Assembly (NCBI GenBank): GCA_000016765.1
Contig: CP000699.1
Span: 1,240,001 to 1,304,000, forward strand
Length of the DNA stretch: 64,000 bases
Origin: Rhizorhabdus wittichii RW1
GTDB lineage: Bacteria > Pseudomonadota > Alphaproteobacteria > Sphingomonadales > Sphingomonadaceae
Direction: 5' to 3'
The notes beneath the pieces are model-generated. The model made no database searches, was not told the DNA's origin, and saw only the letters and a list, made by a program, of their open reading frames with translations. The position numbers and the translations under genes were made by a program. Below, piece by piece: positions 53,757 through 63,199 of this stretch (the stretch's first letter is position 1; the number at the start of each line of letters is the position of its first letter).

Positions 53757-55241
53757 ATGGCCGACGCAATCGCCGACACGACCGCAGGGACGGTCCGTGG
53801 CATCAGCGAGGGAGGCGTCCGCCGTTTCCTGGGCATCCCCTATGCCGCCGCCCCGGTCCGCGCGCGCCGCTTCGCCGCGCCCGAACCGGCCGAGCCGTGG
53901 GAAGGGGTGCGCGACGCCACCCGCCCCGGCCCCAACGCTCCCCAGCGGGTGAAGGATTTTCCCGGCCTCGACGTCGCGCCGCTGATCGGCACCGGCTGGG
54001 TCCATGGCGACGAATATCTCTCTGCCAATGTCTGGGCGCCCGATGGCGGCGGCGGTGGCCGGCCGGTGATGGTCTGGATCCACGGCGGCGGCTTCGTGAT
54101 CGGCAGCAAAGACGCCGCGGTTAGCGACGGCAGCGCCTTCGCCCGCGACGGCATCGTCTGCTTCGCGATCAACTATCGCCTCGGCGTCGACGGCTTCCTG
54201 CCGATCCCCGGCGTGCCGACCAATCTGGGGCTGCGCGACATCATCGCGGCGCTGCGCTGGGTGCGCGCCAACGCCGCGGCGTTCGGCGGCGATCCCGACG
54301 CCATCACCGTCTTCGGCGAGTCGGCGGGGGCGATGGCGATCGCGAACCTGATCGCCTCGCCATTGGCGGAAGGGCTGTTCCGCCGCGCGATCATCCAGAG
54401 CGGCCATGCCGGGATGACCCGCGAGATCGCGGTGATGCAGCGGCTCGTCAAGAAGCTTGCCAAGCTGCTGCGGATCAGCCCCGACAAGGCGGGGTTCGAA
54501 AGCGTCCCGCTCGACGCGCTGCTCGACGCGGTCGAAACGGTGTCGCAGCGAACCGCCAAGATCGACCTGCGCGACTCCGGCGGCCGCGAGCCGATGTTCG
54601 GGATCGGCCGCTTCACGCCCGTCCATGGCGACGACGTGCTGCCGCTCCAGCCGCTCGACGCGCTGCGGCAGGGCGCGGGGGCCGGGGTCGAGGTGCTGAT
54701 CGGCACCAATGCGGAGGAGATGAACCTCTACCTCGTCCCCACCGGCGTCCGCGACAAGATCGGCGGCCTGCTCGCCACCTTCCTGCTCAGCCGCTCGCAG
54801 CCGCAGGCGCGCAAGGTGCTCAAGGCCTATGGGCTGGGCCAGCGCGACATGCCGGCGGGCCAGGCGCTGACCGACGCGATGAACGACCTCGTCTTCCGCT
54901 GGCCGGCGCGCCGCTTCGCCGAGGAGCATCGCGGGCGCACCCATATGTACCAGTTCGACTGGCGGTCGCCCGCCTTCCGGGGCGAGCTTGGCGCCTGTCA
55001 CGGCCTCGAACTGCCTTTCGTCTTCGACACGCTGGCGACGGCGGCCGGGCCGCAGGGGCTGGTGGGCACGGCTCCGCCGCAGGAGCTGGCCGATCACACC
55101 CACCGCATCTGGGCCGGCTTCGCGCGCGACGGCGGCCTGCCCTGGGCGCCGTTCGATCGCGACAAGCGGCTCGTCTATTCGCTGGTCGACGGGCTGGCGC
55201 GGCCCGAGCCGGTGATGCCCGCGCAGGCCTTCCTGCCCTGA
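53757..55241 (+). CDS. Type B carboxylesterase
   Basis: A 494-residue esterase of the cholinesterase/para-nitrobenzyl-esterase family. It has FLGIPYAAAPV near the N-terminus, the oxyanion loop MVWIHGGGFVIGS, the nucleophile elbow TVFGESAGAMA, the acid in IGTNAEEMNLYL and the histidine in GACHGLELPFVF. AGGAG lies 7-8 bases before the ATG; there is no signal peptide. The natural substrate is unknown. It is followed by palindromes and an oxidoreductase/regulator pair. Confidence 0.93.
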   Translation: MADAIADTTAGTVRGISEGGVRRFLGIPYAAAPVRARRFAAPEPAEPWEGVRDATRPGPNAPQRVKDFPGLDVAPLIGTGWVHGDEYLSANVWAPDGGGGGRPVMVWIHGGGFVIGSKDAAVSDGSAFARDGIVCFAINYRLGVDGFLPIPGVPTNLGLRDIIAALRWVRANAAAFGGDPDAITVFGESAGAMAIANLIASPLAEGLFRRAIIQSGHAGMTREIAVMQRLVKKLAKLLRISPDKAGFESVPLDALLDAVETVSQRTAKIDLRDSGGREPMFGIGRFTPVHGDDVLPLQPLDALRQGAGAGVEVLIGTNAEEMNLYLVPTGVRDKIGGLLATFLLSRSQPQARKVLKAYGLGQRDMPAGQALTDAMNDLVFRWPARRFAEEHRGRTHMYQFDWRSPAFRGELGACHGLELPFVFDTLATAAGPQGLVGTAPPQELADHTHRIWAGFARDGGLPWAPFDRDKRLVYSLVDGLARPEPVMPAQAFLP

Positions 55242-55250
55242 GCAGGACAG

Positions 55251-55279
55251 ACCTTTCTGAAAGGTTAGCTATCTGATAG
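55251..55279. promoter_or_regulatory. Two adjacent palindromes, candidate GntR operator
   Basis: ACCTTTCTGAAAGGT (55251-55265) and CTATCTGATAG (55269-55279) are each perfect inverted repeats with odd centres, directly before the FAD-oxidase leader. The GntR gene two positions downstream is a natural candidate to bind here. The first could also serve as a weak hairpin after the esterase. Confidence 0.5.
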
Positions 55280-55315
55280 GTCGCTCTCCACGACTCAGTG
55301 CAGGGAGACCATCGG

Positions 55316-56719
55316 ATGACCGCGCCATTCACCGCCCACGACCGCAAGCCGTTGCCGCCGGGCTTCCTCGACGATGTCCGCGCGGTGATCGGCGATCGGC
55401 TCGGCACCGGCGAGGCGATCCGCCTGCAACACGGATCGAGCGAGACCCATTTCGATCCGGTGCTGCCCGACGCGGTGGCGTTCGTCCGGTCGACCGAGGA
55501 GGTGGCGGCGCTCGTCAAGCTCTGCGTCGCCGCCGAGGTGCCGGTCGTCGCCTTCGGCGCGGGCACCTCGCTCGAGGGCAACGTCACCCCCGTCCGGGGC
55601 GGCCTGACCATCGACCTGTCGGAGATGGACGCGATCCTCGCGGTCAACCCGGAGGACCTCGACTGCACCGTCCAGGCCGGGGTGCGGCGCGAGCAGCTCA
55701 ACGAATATCTGCGCGACCAGGGCCTGTTCTTCCCGATCGATCCCGGCGCCAACGCCACGATCGGCGGCATGGCCTCGACCCGCGCCTCGGGCACCAACGC
55801 CGTCCGCTACGGCACGATGCGCGAGGCGGTGCTGTCGCTGCGGGTGGTGACGCCCGACGGCCGGATCGTCCGCACCGCCCGGCGCGCGCGCAAGTCGGCG
55901 GCTGGCTACGACCTCACCCGGCTGATGATCGGCGCGGAAGGGACGCTCGGCATCATCACCGAGATCACCCTGCGCCTGCACGGCATCCCAGAGGCGATCT
56001 CCGCGGCGGTCTGCGGGTTCGATACGTTGCAGGGCGCGGTCGACACCGTCGTCCAGTCGATCCAGATCGGCGTGCCCGTCGCCCGGATCGAGATCCTGGA
56101 CGCGGCGCAGATGAAGGCGTGCAACGCCTATTCGAAGCTCGACTATGCCGAGCAGCCGACGCTGCTGTTCGAGTTCCACGGATCGGAGCGCCATGTGCAG
56201 GAACAGGTCGAGACGGTGCGCGAGATCGCCGGCCACAATGGCGGCGGCGAGTTCCTCTGGTCGCATCGGCCCGAAGAGCGCAGCCGGCTGTGGAAGGCAC
56301 GGCACGAGGCCTATTACGCCGCGATGAGCCAGCGCCCCGGCGCGGTCGGCTGGACCACCGACGTCTGCGTGCCGATCAGCCGCCTCGCCGAATGCATCGT
56401 CGAGACCCAGGCCGACCTGGCGCGCTCCGCCATCCCGGCGACGATCGTCGGCCATGTCGGCGACGGCAATTTCCACGTCGTCTTCGCGGTCGACCCGGCC
56501 GCCCCGCACGAGATGGCGGAGGTCGAGGCGCTCAACGAACGGATCGTCGCCCGCGCGCTGGCGATGGACGGCACCTGCACCGGCGAGCATGGCATCGGCC
56601 TGGGCAAGCAGCGCTTCCTGCTCGACGAGCTGGGCGACGCGGTCGACCTCATGCGGCTGATCAAGCGGGCGATCGACCCGAAGGGCCTGTTCAATCCTGG
56701 CAAGATATTCCAGCTATGA
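55316..56719 (+). CDS. FAD-linked oxidase, D-lactate/glycolate dehydrogenase type
   Basis: A 467-residue flavoenzyme of the GlcD/Dld family. The PCMH FAD-binding domain has VPVVAFGAGTSLEGNVTPVRGGLTIDLS, PGANATIGGMASTRASGTNAVRYG and GAEGTLGIITEITLRLHG. The C-terminal cap has GHVGDGNFHVVF and CTGEHGIGLGKQRF. It probably oxidises D-lactate or another 2-hydroxyacid, giving electrons to cytochrome c or quinone. The start MTAPFTAHDRKP has AGGGAG upstream. A FadR-type regulator follows, a pairing common for lactate operons. Confidence 0.92.
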   Translation: MTAPFTAHDRKPLPPGFLDDVRAVIGDRLGTGEAIRLQHGSSETHFDPVLPDAVAFVRSTEEVAALVKLCVAAEVPVVAFGAGTSLEGNVTPVRGGLTIDLSEMDAILAVNPEDLDCTVQAGVRREQLNEYLRDQGLFFPIDPGANATIGGMASTRASGTNAVRYGTMREAVLSLRVVTPDGRIVRTARRARKSAAGYDLTRLMIGAEGTLGIITEITLRLHGIPEAISAAVCGFDTLQGAVDTVVQSIQIGVPVARIEILDAAQMKACNAYSKLDYAEQPTLLFEFHGSERHVQEQVETVREIAGHNGGGEFLWSHRPEERSRLWKARHEAYYAAMSQRPGAVGWTTDVCVPISRLAECIVETQADLARSAIPATIVGHVGDGNFHVVFAVDPAAPHEMAEVEALNERIVARALAMDGTCTGEHGIGLGKQRFLLDELGDAVDLMRLIKRAIDPKGLFNPGKIFQL

Positions 56720-56726
56720 CCTTTAC

Positions 56727-56816
56727 CGTCATCCCGGCAGAGGCCGGGATCTCGGGAGAAAGGAGACGACGTTGAGGCAGGAGACGCCCGAGATGCCGGC
56801 CTCCGCCGGCATGACG
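56727..56816. repeat. REP-like inverted pair overlapping the gntR start
   Basis: Arms 56727-56756 and 56787-56816 are complementary at 27 of 30 positions, each with an inner palindrome (CCGGCAGAGGCCGG; GCCGGCCTCCGCCGGC). The second arm lies inside the proposed N-terminus of the GntR protein, encoding EMPASAGMT. Confidence 0.82.
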
Positions 56817-57545
56817 CCGGAGCGGGAATCGCCCGCACATCCGGGCGGATCGCTGGTCCAGCAGGCGGTGCAGGCCGTCCGCGACCATATCCGCGACAAC
56901 GGGCTGCGGGTCGGCGACACGCTGCCCGGCGAAGGCCATTTCGCCGACCTTCTGGGGGTCAGCCGCGCGGTGATGCGCGAGGCGTTCGGCGCGCTCGCCG
57001 CGCTGCGGCTGATCGACGTCGCCAACGGACGGCGCGCCCGCGTCGGCGCGATCGACGGAACGGTGATCGCCGCCTCGCTCGACCATGCGGTCGCCACCGC
57101 GCAGGTGTCGATCATCGAGATCTGGGACGTCCGCCAGACGATGGAGGTGCGCACCGCCGAGCTCGCCGCCGCGAACCGGACCGAGGAGGAAGCCGCGCTG
57201 ATCGTCGCGCTCGCCGAGGCGATCGCCGAGGCTGGCGGCGACATGCCCCGGGTGATTGCCGCCGACATCGCGCTGCACGAGGCGATCGCGCGGGCCAGCC
57301 ACAATCCGCTGTTCCTGCAGATCATCCGCTCCTTTGCGCCGATGATGACGCAGGCCGTCCCCGCCGCCTGGCGGACGCGGACCACCGAGGGCGAGCGATC
57401 GGACATGATCGACCGCCACCGCGCGCTGGCCCGCGCGATCGCCGATCGCGACCCGGAAACGGCCCGCCGGATGATGACCCGCCATTTCGACCGGACGATC
57501 GGCGACATGCTCCGCGCCGGCCGGGCCGGCCCTCAGGCGCGATAG
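56772..57545 (+). CDS. FadR-subfamily GntR regulator
   Basis: A 257-residue regulator. The winged helix-turn-helix is VQQAVQAVRDHIRDNGLRVGDTLPGEGHFADLLGVSRAVMREAFGALAALRLIDVANGRRARVG. The all-helical FCD ligand domain has the metal-binding pattern of Asp/His residues (ADIALHEAIARASHNPLF, DRHRALARAIADRD). The TTG start is supported by AAGGAG 6 bases upstream, although the first 17 or so residues then come from a repeat element; ATGs at 56793 and 56811 are alternatives. It likely controls the adjacent FAD oxidase in response to an organic acid. Confidence 0.9.
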   Translation: MRQETPEMPASAGMTPERESPAHPGGSLVQQAVQAVRDHIRDNGLRVGDTLPGEGHFADLLGVSRAVMREAFGALAALRLIDVANGRRARVGAIDGTVIAASLDHAVATAQVSIIEIWDVRQTMEVRTAELAAANRTEEEAALIVALAEAIAEAGGDMPRVIAADIALHEAIARASHNPLFLQIIRSFAPMMTQAVPAAWRTRTTEGERSDMIDRHRALARAIADRDPETARRMMTRHFDRTIGDMLRAGRAGPQAR

Positions 57546-58432
57546 GCGAGCGCCACCGCGCCGAGCGGCCCGGCCATCGCGCCCAGCCCCGGCGGAACCA
57601 CGATGTCCGCCAGCTCGGCAGCGCCGATCCCGGCGAGATAGCCACCGAGCAGCTCTGCGGCGCGCGCGCGGAGGCGATCGAACAGCCATCCACGCGCCTG
57701 GAAGACGCCGCCGCCGATCAGGATGCGCTGCGGCGACAGGGTCAGCATCAGCGCCGCGACCGCCTCCGCCATCTCCCCGACCACTTCGTCCCACAGCGGA
57801 TCGCCGTCGCCGACCCGGTCGCCCGGTCGGCCGGCACGCGCGGCGATGGCGGGCCCCGACACCAGCCCTTCGAGGCAATCGCCATGGAAAGGGCAGATGC
57901 CGGCGAAGGCGTCGCCCGGCGCGCGGCGGACGCGGAGATGGCCCAGCTCGGGATGGATCAGGCCATGGACCGGCTCGCCGTCGACCAGCACGCCGCCGCC
58001 GACCCCGGTCCCGACCGTCAGGTAGACGAGCACCCCATCCCCGTGCCCCGCGCCCCAGCGATGCTCGGCGAGCGCAGCGCCGGCGACGTCGGTGTCGAAG
58101 CCGATCGGCACCCCGAACCGCGCCGCGAAGCGACCGACCAGGTCGACCTGCCGCCAGCCCGGCTTGGGGGTGGAGGTGATATGGCCGTAATCGGGCCGGG
58201 CGCGATCGAGCCCGACCGGCCCGAAGCTGGCGATGCCGATCGCCGCGACCCGGCCATGCTCGGCCTGCCAGGCGGACAGCCGATCCTCGATCGCGGCCAG
58301 CGTCGCGTCGGGCGTCGTGGTCGGGATGCGCTCCATCGCCAGCACCTCGCGCCCGCGCGCGACCAGGGCGATCGCCTTGGTGCCACCCAGTTCGATGCCG
58401 GCCACGAGCCCGTCCTCATCGATGTTCGTCAC
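57533..58432 (-). CDS. ROK-family sugar kinase (fructokinase-like)
   Basis: A 299-residue ROK kinase. The phosphate-binding motif is VAGIELGGTKAIALV, and the ATP/sugar motif is YLTVGTGVGGGVLVDG. The zinc/ROK signature is HPELGHLRV...GICPFHGDCLEGLVSGPAIAAR, which is the fructokinase subtype. The start is GTG with GGAGGAG 8 bases upstream. It phosphorylates a hexose, probably fructose. The 3' end overlaps the gntR gene by 13 bases on the opposite strand. It faces away from the RND operon. Confidence 0.9.
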   Translation of the reverse strand: MTNIDEDGLVAGIELGGTKAIALVARGREVLAMERIPTTTPDATLAAIEDRLSAWQAEHGRVAAIGIASFGPVGLDRARPDYGHITSTPKPGWRQVDLVGRFAARFGVPIGFDTDVAGAALAEHRWGAGHGDGVLVYLTVGTGVGGGVLVDGEPVHGLIHPELGHLRVRRAPGDAFAGICPFHGDCLEGLVSGPAIAARAGRPGDRVGDGDPLWDEVVGEMAEAVAALMLTLSPQRILIGGGVFQARGWLFDRLRARAAELLGGYLAGIGAAELADIVVPPGLGAMAGPLGAVALAYRA

Positions 58433-58543
58433 GCCGTCCGCTCCTCCGCCCGCCTGCAACGGATATCAGCCCGGAATCGGTTCCAAACCGATTTCTTCCA
58501 TCGTCCATAGATATTTTTGCATGCGGGCCGGCCGCCTTCGCAC

Positions 58544-58597
58544 TTGCAATATATGTAACCGATCGGTACTTACGGGTGATACGTACCGTTCTGTTAC
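58544..58597 (+). promoter_or_regulatory. RND operon promoter with paired inverted operators
   Basis: TTGCAA (58544-58549) and TACTTA (58567-58572) are 17 bases apart. GTAACCGATCGGTACTTA (58555-58572) covers the -10. An inverted copy, GTAACAGAACGGTACGTA on the minus strand, lies at 58580-58597. Layout and sequence match the promoter at 5975-6032; the bases after the second site (CTGTTACATTTTG here, CTGTCACATCTTG there) are also conserved. Confidence 0.7.
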
Positions 58598-58623
58598 ATT
58601 TTGCCTACACAGGGACACGCAAC

Positions 58624-59904
58624 ATGTACCTCTCCGAACTCAAGGGGGATCCGGCCCACCTGCCCGAGCCCGAGCAGCAGCAGCCGGCGCGGGCCCCTCG
58701 CTTCACCCGCAAGCGCGCCGCCTATGCCGCGCTGCCCGTCGCCGGGCTGATCCTGTTCGGCGCCTACGGCCTGGTCGGGCACGACAAGGCCCAGGCCGAT
58801 ACCCAGCCGCTGCCGACCGTGACGGTCAGCCAGCCGATCGAGCGATCGATCGTCGAATGGGACGATTATGTCGGCCGGTTCGAAGCGAGCCAGGCGGTCG
58901 AGATCCGGCCGCGCGTCTCGGGCGCGCTGACCGGCATCCATTTCAAGGACGGCCAGATCGTCCGCAAGGGCCAGCTCCTCTTCACCATCGATCCGCGCCC
59001 CTTCGCGGCGGCGCTGGCCGAGGCGCGCGCCCGCGCGGCGAGCGCCGCGACGGCGCTGTCGCTGGCGCATGCCGATCTCGCCCGCGCCAACCGGCTGATC
59101 GCCGACCAGGCGGTGAGCGCGGAGGAGGTCGACTCGCTGCGCGCCCGCGTCCAGTCGGCCGAGGCCGCGCTGGCGGCAGCCCGCGCGCAGGTCCAGGCCC
59201 GCCGCCTCGACGTCGAGTTCACCCAGGTCCGCGCGCCGATCTCCGGCCGCGTCTCCGACCGGCGGGTCGACATCGGCAACCTCGTCTCGGGCGACGCGGC
59301 GGCAAGCGCCACCGTGCTGACCACGGTCAACGCGCTCGACCCGATCTATTTCAGCTTCGACGGATCGGAATCGCTCTACCTCAAGCAGCGGCGCCAGAAG
59401 GATGCCAGCGACCGGGCCGAGATCCGGTTGCAGGACGAGCCCGACTATCGCTGGAAGGGCAAGGTCGACTTCACCGACAATGCGCTCGACGACGGATCGG
59501 GGACAATCCGGGGCCGCGCGGTGATCGACAATCCCGGCTATTTCCTGACACCGGGCATGTTCGGCAACATGCGGCTGGCGGCCGGCGGCGCGCGCAAGGC
59601 GCTGCTCGTCCCCGACGCCGCGGTGGTCAGCGACCAGGCCCGCAAGGTCGTCTATGTCGTCACCGGCAAGGACGGCAGCGTCGAGGCCCGTCCGGTCGAC
59701 GCCGGCCCGCTGATCAACGGCCTGCGGGTGATCCGCTCGGGACTGAAGCCGAAGGACCGGGTCGTGATCTCCGGCGTGCAGTTCGCCGCGAGCGCGCCCA
59801 AGGTCCAGACCATCGCCGGCCGGATCGAGGCCACCGCCGTCGCGGCGGCCCCGGCCGTCCCGGCGCCGATATCGTCACAGGCGACGCTGGCGGCAGCGCG
59901 CTGA
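58624..59904 (+). CDS. RND efflux periplasmic adaptor (AcrA/MexA type)
   Basis: A 426-residue membrane fusion protein. It has an N-terminal helix (AYAALPVAGLILFGAYGLVG) instead of a lipobox, the lipoyl domain (YVGRFEASQAVEIRPRVSGALTGIHFKDGQIVRKGQLLFTIDPRPF), an alpha-hairpin, and a beta-barrel with VEFTQVRAPISGRVSDRRVDIGNLV and NPGYFLTPGMFGNMRL. AGGGA lies 10 bases before the ATG. It is first of a three-gene RND pump with the permease 95 bases downstream. Confidence 0.94.
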   Translation: MYLSELKGDPAHLPEPEQQQPARAPRFTRKRAAYAALPVAGLILFGAYGLVGHDKAQADTQPLPTVTVSQPIERSIVEWDDYVGRFEASQAVEIRPRVSGALTGIHFKDGQIVRKGQLLFTIDPRPFAAALAEARARAASAATALSLAHADLARANRLIADQAVSAEEVDSLRARVQSAEAALAAARAQVQARRLDVEFTQVRAPISGRVSDRRVDIGNLVSGDAAASATVLTTVNALDPIYFSFDGSESLYLKQRRQKDASDRAEIRLQDEPDYRWKGKVDFTDNALDDGSGTIRGRAVIDNPGYFLTPGMFGNMRLAAGGARKALLVPDAAVVSDQARKVVYVVTGKDGSVEARPVDAGPLINGLRVIRSGLKPKDRVVISGVQFAASAPKVQTIAGRIEATAVAAAPAVPAPISSQATLAAAR

Positions 59905-59999
59905 ACCAACCGACAACCGCCCGCGCGGCGGCCTGACGCCCTTCCCGCGAGGAAGGGCGAGCGGCCCCGCTCGCGCCGGCGCCACAGGGGAACGGGGCC

Positions 60000-62900
60000 A
60001 TGCGCCTGAGCCATATCTTCATCAAGCGGCCGATCTTCGCCGGCGTCATCGCCGTGGTGATCACGATCGTCGGCGCGCTCGCCTTCTTCGGTCTGCCGAT
60101 CTCGCAATATCCGGACGTCGTGCCGCCCACCGTCACGGTCAGCGCCACCTATCCGGGCGCCTCGGCAGAGACGATCGCCGACACCGTCGCCTCCCCGCTG
60201 GAGCAGGAGATCAACGGCGTCGACGACATGCTCTACATGTCGAGCCAGGCGACCAGCGACGGCCGGCTGACGATCACCGTCACCTTCAAGCTCGGCACCG
60301 ACCTCGACGAGGCGCAGGTGCTGGTCCAGAACCGGGTCGCGCTGGCCGAGCCGCGCCTGCCCGAGGACGTCCGGCGCCAGGGCGTGGTGACGCGCAAGAC
60401 CTCGCCCGACTTCATCCTCGTCGCCAACCTGATCTCGCCCGACAACTCGCTCGATCGCGGCTATATCTCCAACTATGCGCTGACCCAGATGCGCGACCGG
60501 CTCGCCCGGCTCGACGGCGTCGGCGAGGTGCGGCTGTTCGGCGCGCGCGACTATGCGATGCGCATCTGGATCGATCCGGGCCGCGCCGCCGCGCGCAACA
60601 TGACCGCCGGCGAGATAGTCGCCGCGCTGCGCGCCCAGAACGTGCAGGTCGCGGCCGGCGCGATCGGCAAGCCGCCGGAGGCGACCGGCGCCTATGAACT
60701 CAACGTCGAGACGCAGGGCCGCCTCTCCACCCCGCAGCAGTTCGCCGACATCGTCATCAAGTCCGACGCGGAGGGCCACCTGACCCGGCTCAAGGACGTC
60801 GCGCGGGTCGAGCTGGGCGCCGAGGATTACGGCATCAACATGTATCTGAGCGGCCAGCCGTCGCTCGGCATCGCGGTGTTCCAGCGGCCGGGGTCGAACG
60901 CGCTCGCCACCGCCGACGCGGTCCTCGCCGAGCTCAAGCTGATGTCGGAGAAGTTCCCGCGCGGGCTCGACTATCGGGTGATCTACAACCCCACCAACTT
61001 CATCCGCGAGTCGGTCAACGCCGTGCAGCACACCCTGCTCGAGGCGGTGGTGCTGGTCGTCATCGTCATCCTCGTCTTCCTGCAGAGCTGGCGCGCGGCG
61101 ATCATCCCGGTGATCGCGATCCCGGTGTCGCTGATCGGCACCTTCGCGGTGCTCGCGGCGATGGGCTATTCGCTCAACAACCTGTCGCTGTTCGGCCTGG
61201 TCCTGGCGATCGGCATCGTCGTCGACGACGCGATCGTCGTCGTCGAGAATGTCGAACGCAACCTGGAGCATGGGCTGAGCCCGATGCAGGCGTCGTTCCG
61301 GTCGATGGACGAGGTCTCGACGGCGCTGGTCGCGATCGTGCTGGTGCTGTGCGCGGTGTTCGTGCCGACGATGTTCCTGACCGGGCTGACCGGCGAATTC
61401 TATCGCCAGTTCGCGGTCACCATCGCCTCGGCGACGATCATCTCGCTGATCCTGTCGCTCACCCTGTCGCCGGCGCTCGCCGCCCGGCTGCTCAGGCCGA
61501 AGGCCGATCACCTGCCCGCCGGTGGCTGGCGGCGGATGGCGGCGATCGGCGCGCAGCGCTTCAACGCCGGCTTCGATCGGCTGAGCAATTTCTACGCGGC
61601 GAGCACGCGCAAGCTGCTCGCTCGGCCGAAGCGGGTGCTGTTCTCCTATGCCGGGTTGCTGGCGCTGACCGCCGCGCTGTTCGGCGCGACCCCGGTCGGC
61701 TTCATCCCGTCGCAGGACCAGGGCTATCTGATGACGGCGATCTTCACCCCGCCCGGCACCTCGCTCGCGTCGACCGACGCGACGATGCAGGCGGTCGCCC
61801 GGAAGATGCTGAAGGTTCCGGGCGTCAAGGGCGCGGTGATGCTGGCCGGCTATCATGGGCCGAGCGGCACCACCGCCTCCAACGCGGCGGTCGCCTTCCT
61901 CGTCTTCGACAGCTTCGAGGAGCGCGCGAAGAAGGGCCTGACCGAGGAGAATATCCTCGCCGAGGCGAACAAGGCGGCGCACGGCTTCGACCAGGCGCAT
62001 ATCTATGTGCTGAAGCCGCCGCTGATCCGCGGCATCGGCACCGGCGGCGGCTTCAAGATGATCCTGCAGGACCGCTCCGGCCAGGGGCTGGAGAAGCTCA
62101 ACCAGGCCGCCTGGGCGATGATCGCCGAGGCGAACAAGGACCCGAGCCTGAAGATGGTCTACACCAACTTCGAATATGGCGTGCCGCGCCTCTACGCCGA
62201 TGTCGACCGCGCCAAGGCCGACATGATGGGCGTGCCGCCGAGCCGGGTGTTCGAGGCGCTGCAGGTCTATCTGGGGTCGGCCTATGTCAACGACTTCAAC
62301 CTGCTCGGCCGCACCTATCGCGTGACCGCGCAGGCCGACCTGCCGTTCCGCGACGACGCGAGCGACATCCAGCAGCTCAAGACCCGGTCCGACCGGGGCG
62401 GGATGGTGCCGCTGGGCGCGGTCGCGACGGTCGAGGACCGCAACGGCGCCTATCGCGTCGTCCGCTACAACCTCTATCCGTCGATCGAGGTCGAGGGCGA
62501 CGTCGCGCCGGGCCACAGCAGCGGCCAGGCGCTGGCGGCGATGGAGTCGCTGGCGAGCAAGCTGCCGGCGGGCGTCGGCACCGAATGGACCGAGGTCGCC
62601 TATCAGCAGAAGCTGGCCGGCAGCGCCGCGATGATCGTCTTCGCCGCGGCGGTGTTGTTCGTCTTCCTGGTGCTGGCGGCGCAGTTCGAAAGCCTGATGC
62701 TGCCGCTGGCGATCATCCTGATCGTGCCGATGACCCTGCTCGCGGCGATGACCGGCGTGAACCTGCGCGGGATGGACAACAACATCCTGACGCAGATCGG
62801 CCTGGTCGTGCTGATCGGCCTCGCGGCCAAGAACGCGATCCTGATCGTCGAGTTCGCCAAGCAGGCCGAGGAGGAAGGGCTGTCGCCGGTCGAGGCGGCG

Positions 62901-63188
62901 GTGCGCGCGGCGAAGGATCGGCTGCGGCCGATCCTGATGACCAGCTTCGCCTTCATCCTCGGCGTCGTGCCGCTGGTGATCGCGACCGGGCCGGGCGCCG
63001 AGCTGCGCCAGGCGCTCGGCACGGCGGTCTTCTCCGGCATGCTGGGCGTGACCTTCTTCGGGCTCGTCTTCACGCCGACCTTCTACGTCGCCACCCGCAG
63101 CCTCGCCGACCGCTTCGCGAAGCGGTTCGGCCGGGGCGCGAACGGCCGGGACGACGACGCCGCCGCCGCCGCCGTCCCCGCCGAATGA
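60000..63188 (+). CDS. RND multidrug efflux permease (HAE1, AcrB/MexB type)
   Basis: A 1062-residue inner-membrane proton/drug antiporter. It begins MRLSHIFIKRPIFAGVIAVVITIVGALAFFGLPISQYPDVVPPTVTV. Twelve helices surround two large periplasmic loops. The proton-relay aspartates are in LVLAIGIVVDDAIVVVENVER (helix 4), and the helix 10-11 region has GLAAKNAILIVEFAKQ with the conserved Lys. Length and motifs indicate a functional HAE1 pump for hydrophobic and amphiphilic compounds. The outer-membrane factor follows after 11 bases. Confidence 0.96.
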   Translation: MRLSHIFIKRPIFAGVIAVVITIVGALAFFGLPISQYPDVVPPTVTVSATYPGASAETIADTVASPLEQEINGVDDMLYMSSQATSDGRLTITVTFKLGTDLDEAQVLVQNRVALAEPRLPEDVRRQGVVTRKTSPDFILVANLISPDNSLDRGYISNYALTQMRDRLARLDGVGEVRLFGARDYAMRIWIDPGRAAARNMTAGEIVAALRAQNVQVAAGAIGKPPEATGAYELNVETQGRLSTPQQFADIVIKSDAEGHLTRLKDVARVELGAEDYGINMYLSGQPSLGIAVFQRPGSNALATADAVLAELKLMSEKFPRGLDYRVIYNPTNFIRESVNAVQHTLLEAVVLVVIVILVFLQSWRAAIIPVIAIPVSLIGTFAVLAAMGYSLNNLSLFGLVLAIGIVVDDAIVVVENVERNLEHGLSPMQASFRSMDEVSTALVAIVLVLCAVFVPTMFLTGLTGEFYRQFAVTIASATIISLILSLTLSPALAARLLRPKADHLPAGGWRRMAAIGAQRFNAGFDRLSNFYAASTRKLLARPKRVLFSYAGLLALTAALFGATPVGFIPSQDQGYLMTAIFTPPGTSLASTDATMQAVARKMLKVPGVKGAVMLAGYHGPSGTTASNAAVAFLVFDSFEERAKKGLTEENILAEANKAAHGFDQAHIYVLKPPLIRGIGTGGGFKMILQDRSGQGLEKLNQAAWAMIAEANKDPSLKMVYTNFEYGVPRLYADVDRAKADMMGVPPSRVFEALQVYLGSAYVNDFNLLGRTYRVTAQADLPFRDDASDIQQLKTRSDRGGMVPLGAVATVEDRNGAYRVVRYNLYPSIEVEGDVAPGHSSGQALAAMESLASKLPAGVGTEWTEVAYQQKLAGSAAMIVFAAAVLFVFLVLAAQFESLMLPLAIILIVPMTLLAAMTGVNLRGMDNNILTQIGLVVLIGLAAKNAILIVEFAKQAEEEGLSPVEAAVRAAKDRLRPILMTSFAFILGVVPLVIATGPGAELRQALGTAVFSGMLGVTFFGLVFTPTFYVATRSLADRFAKRFGRGANGRDDDAAAAAVPAE

Positions 63189-63199
63189 GGGAGGAAAAC

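Noticed and set aside
59652-62516. Very long minus-strand open frame opposite the RND permease
   Set aside because: It is an antisense shadow of a GC-rich gene: Arg/Asp/His-rich, low complexity, no motif, while the plus-strand frame is a full RND permease.
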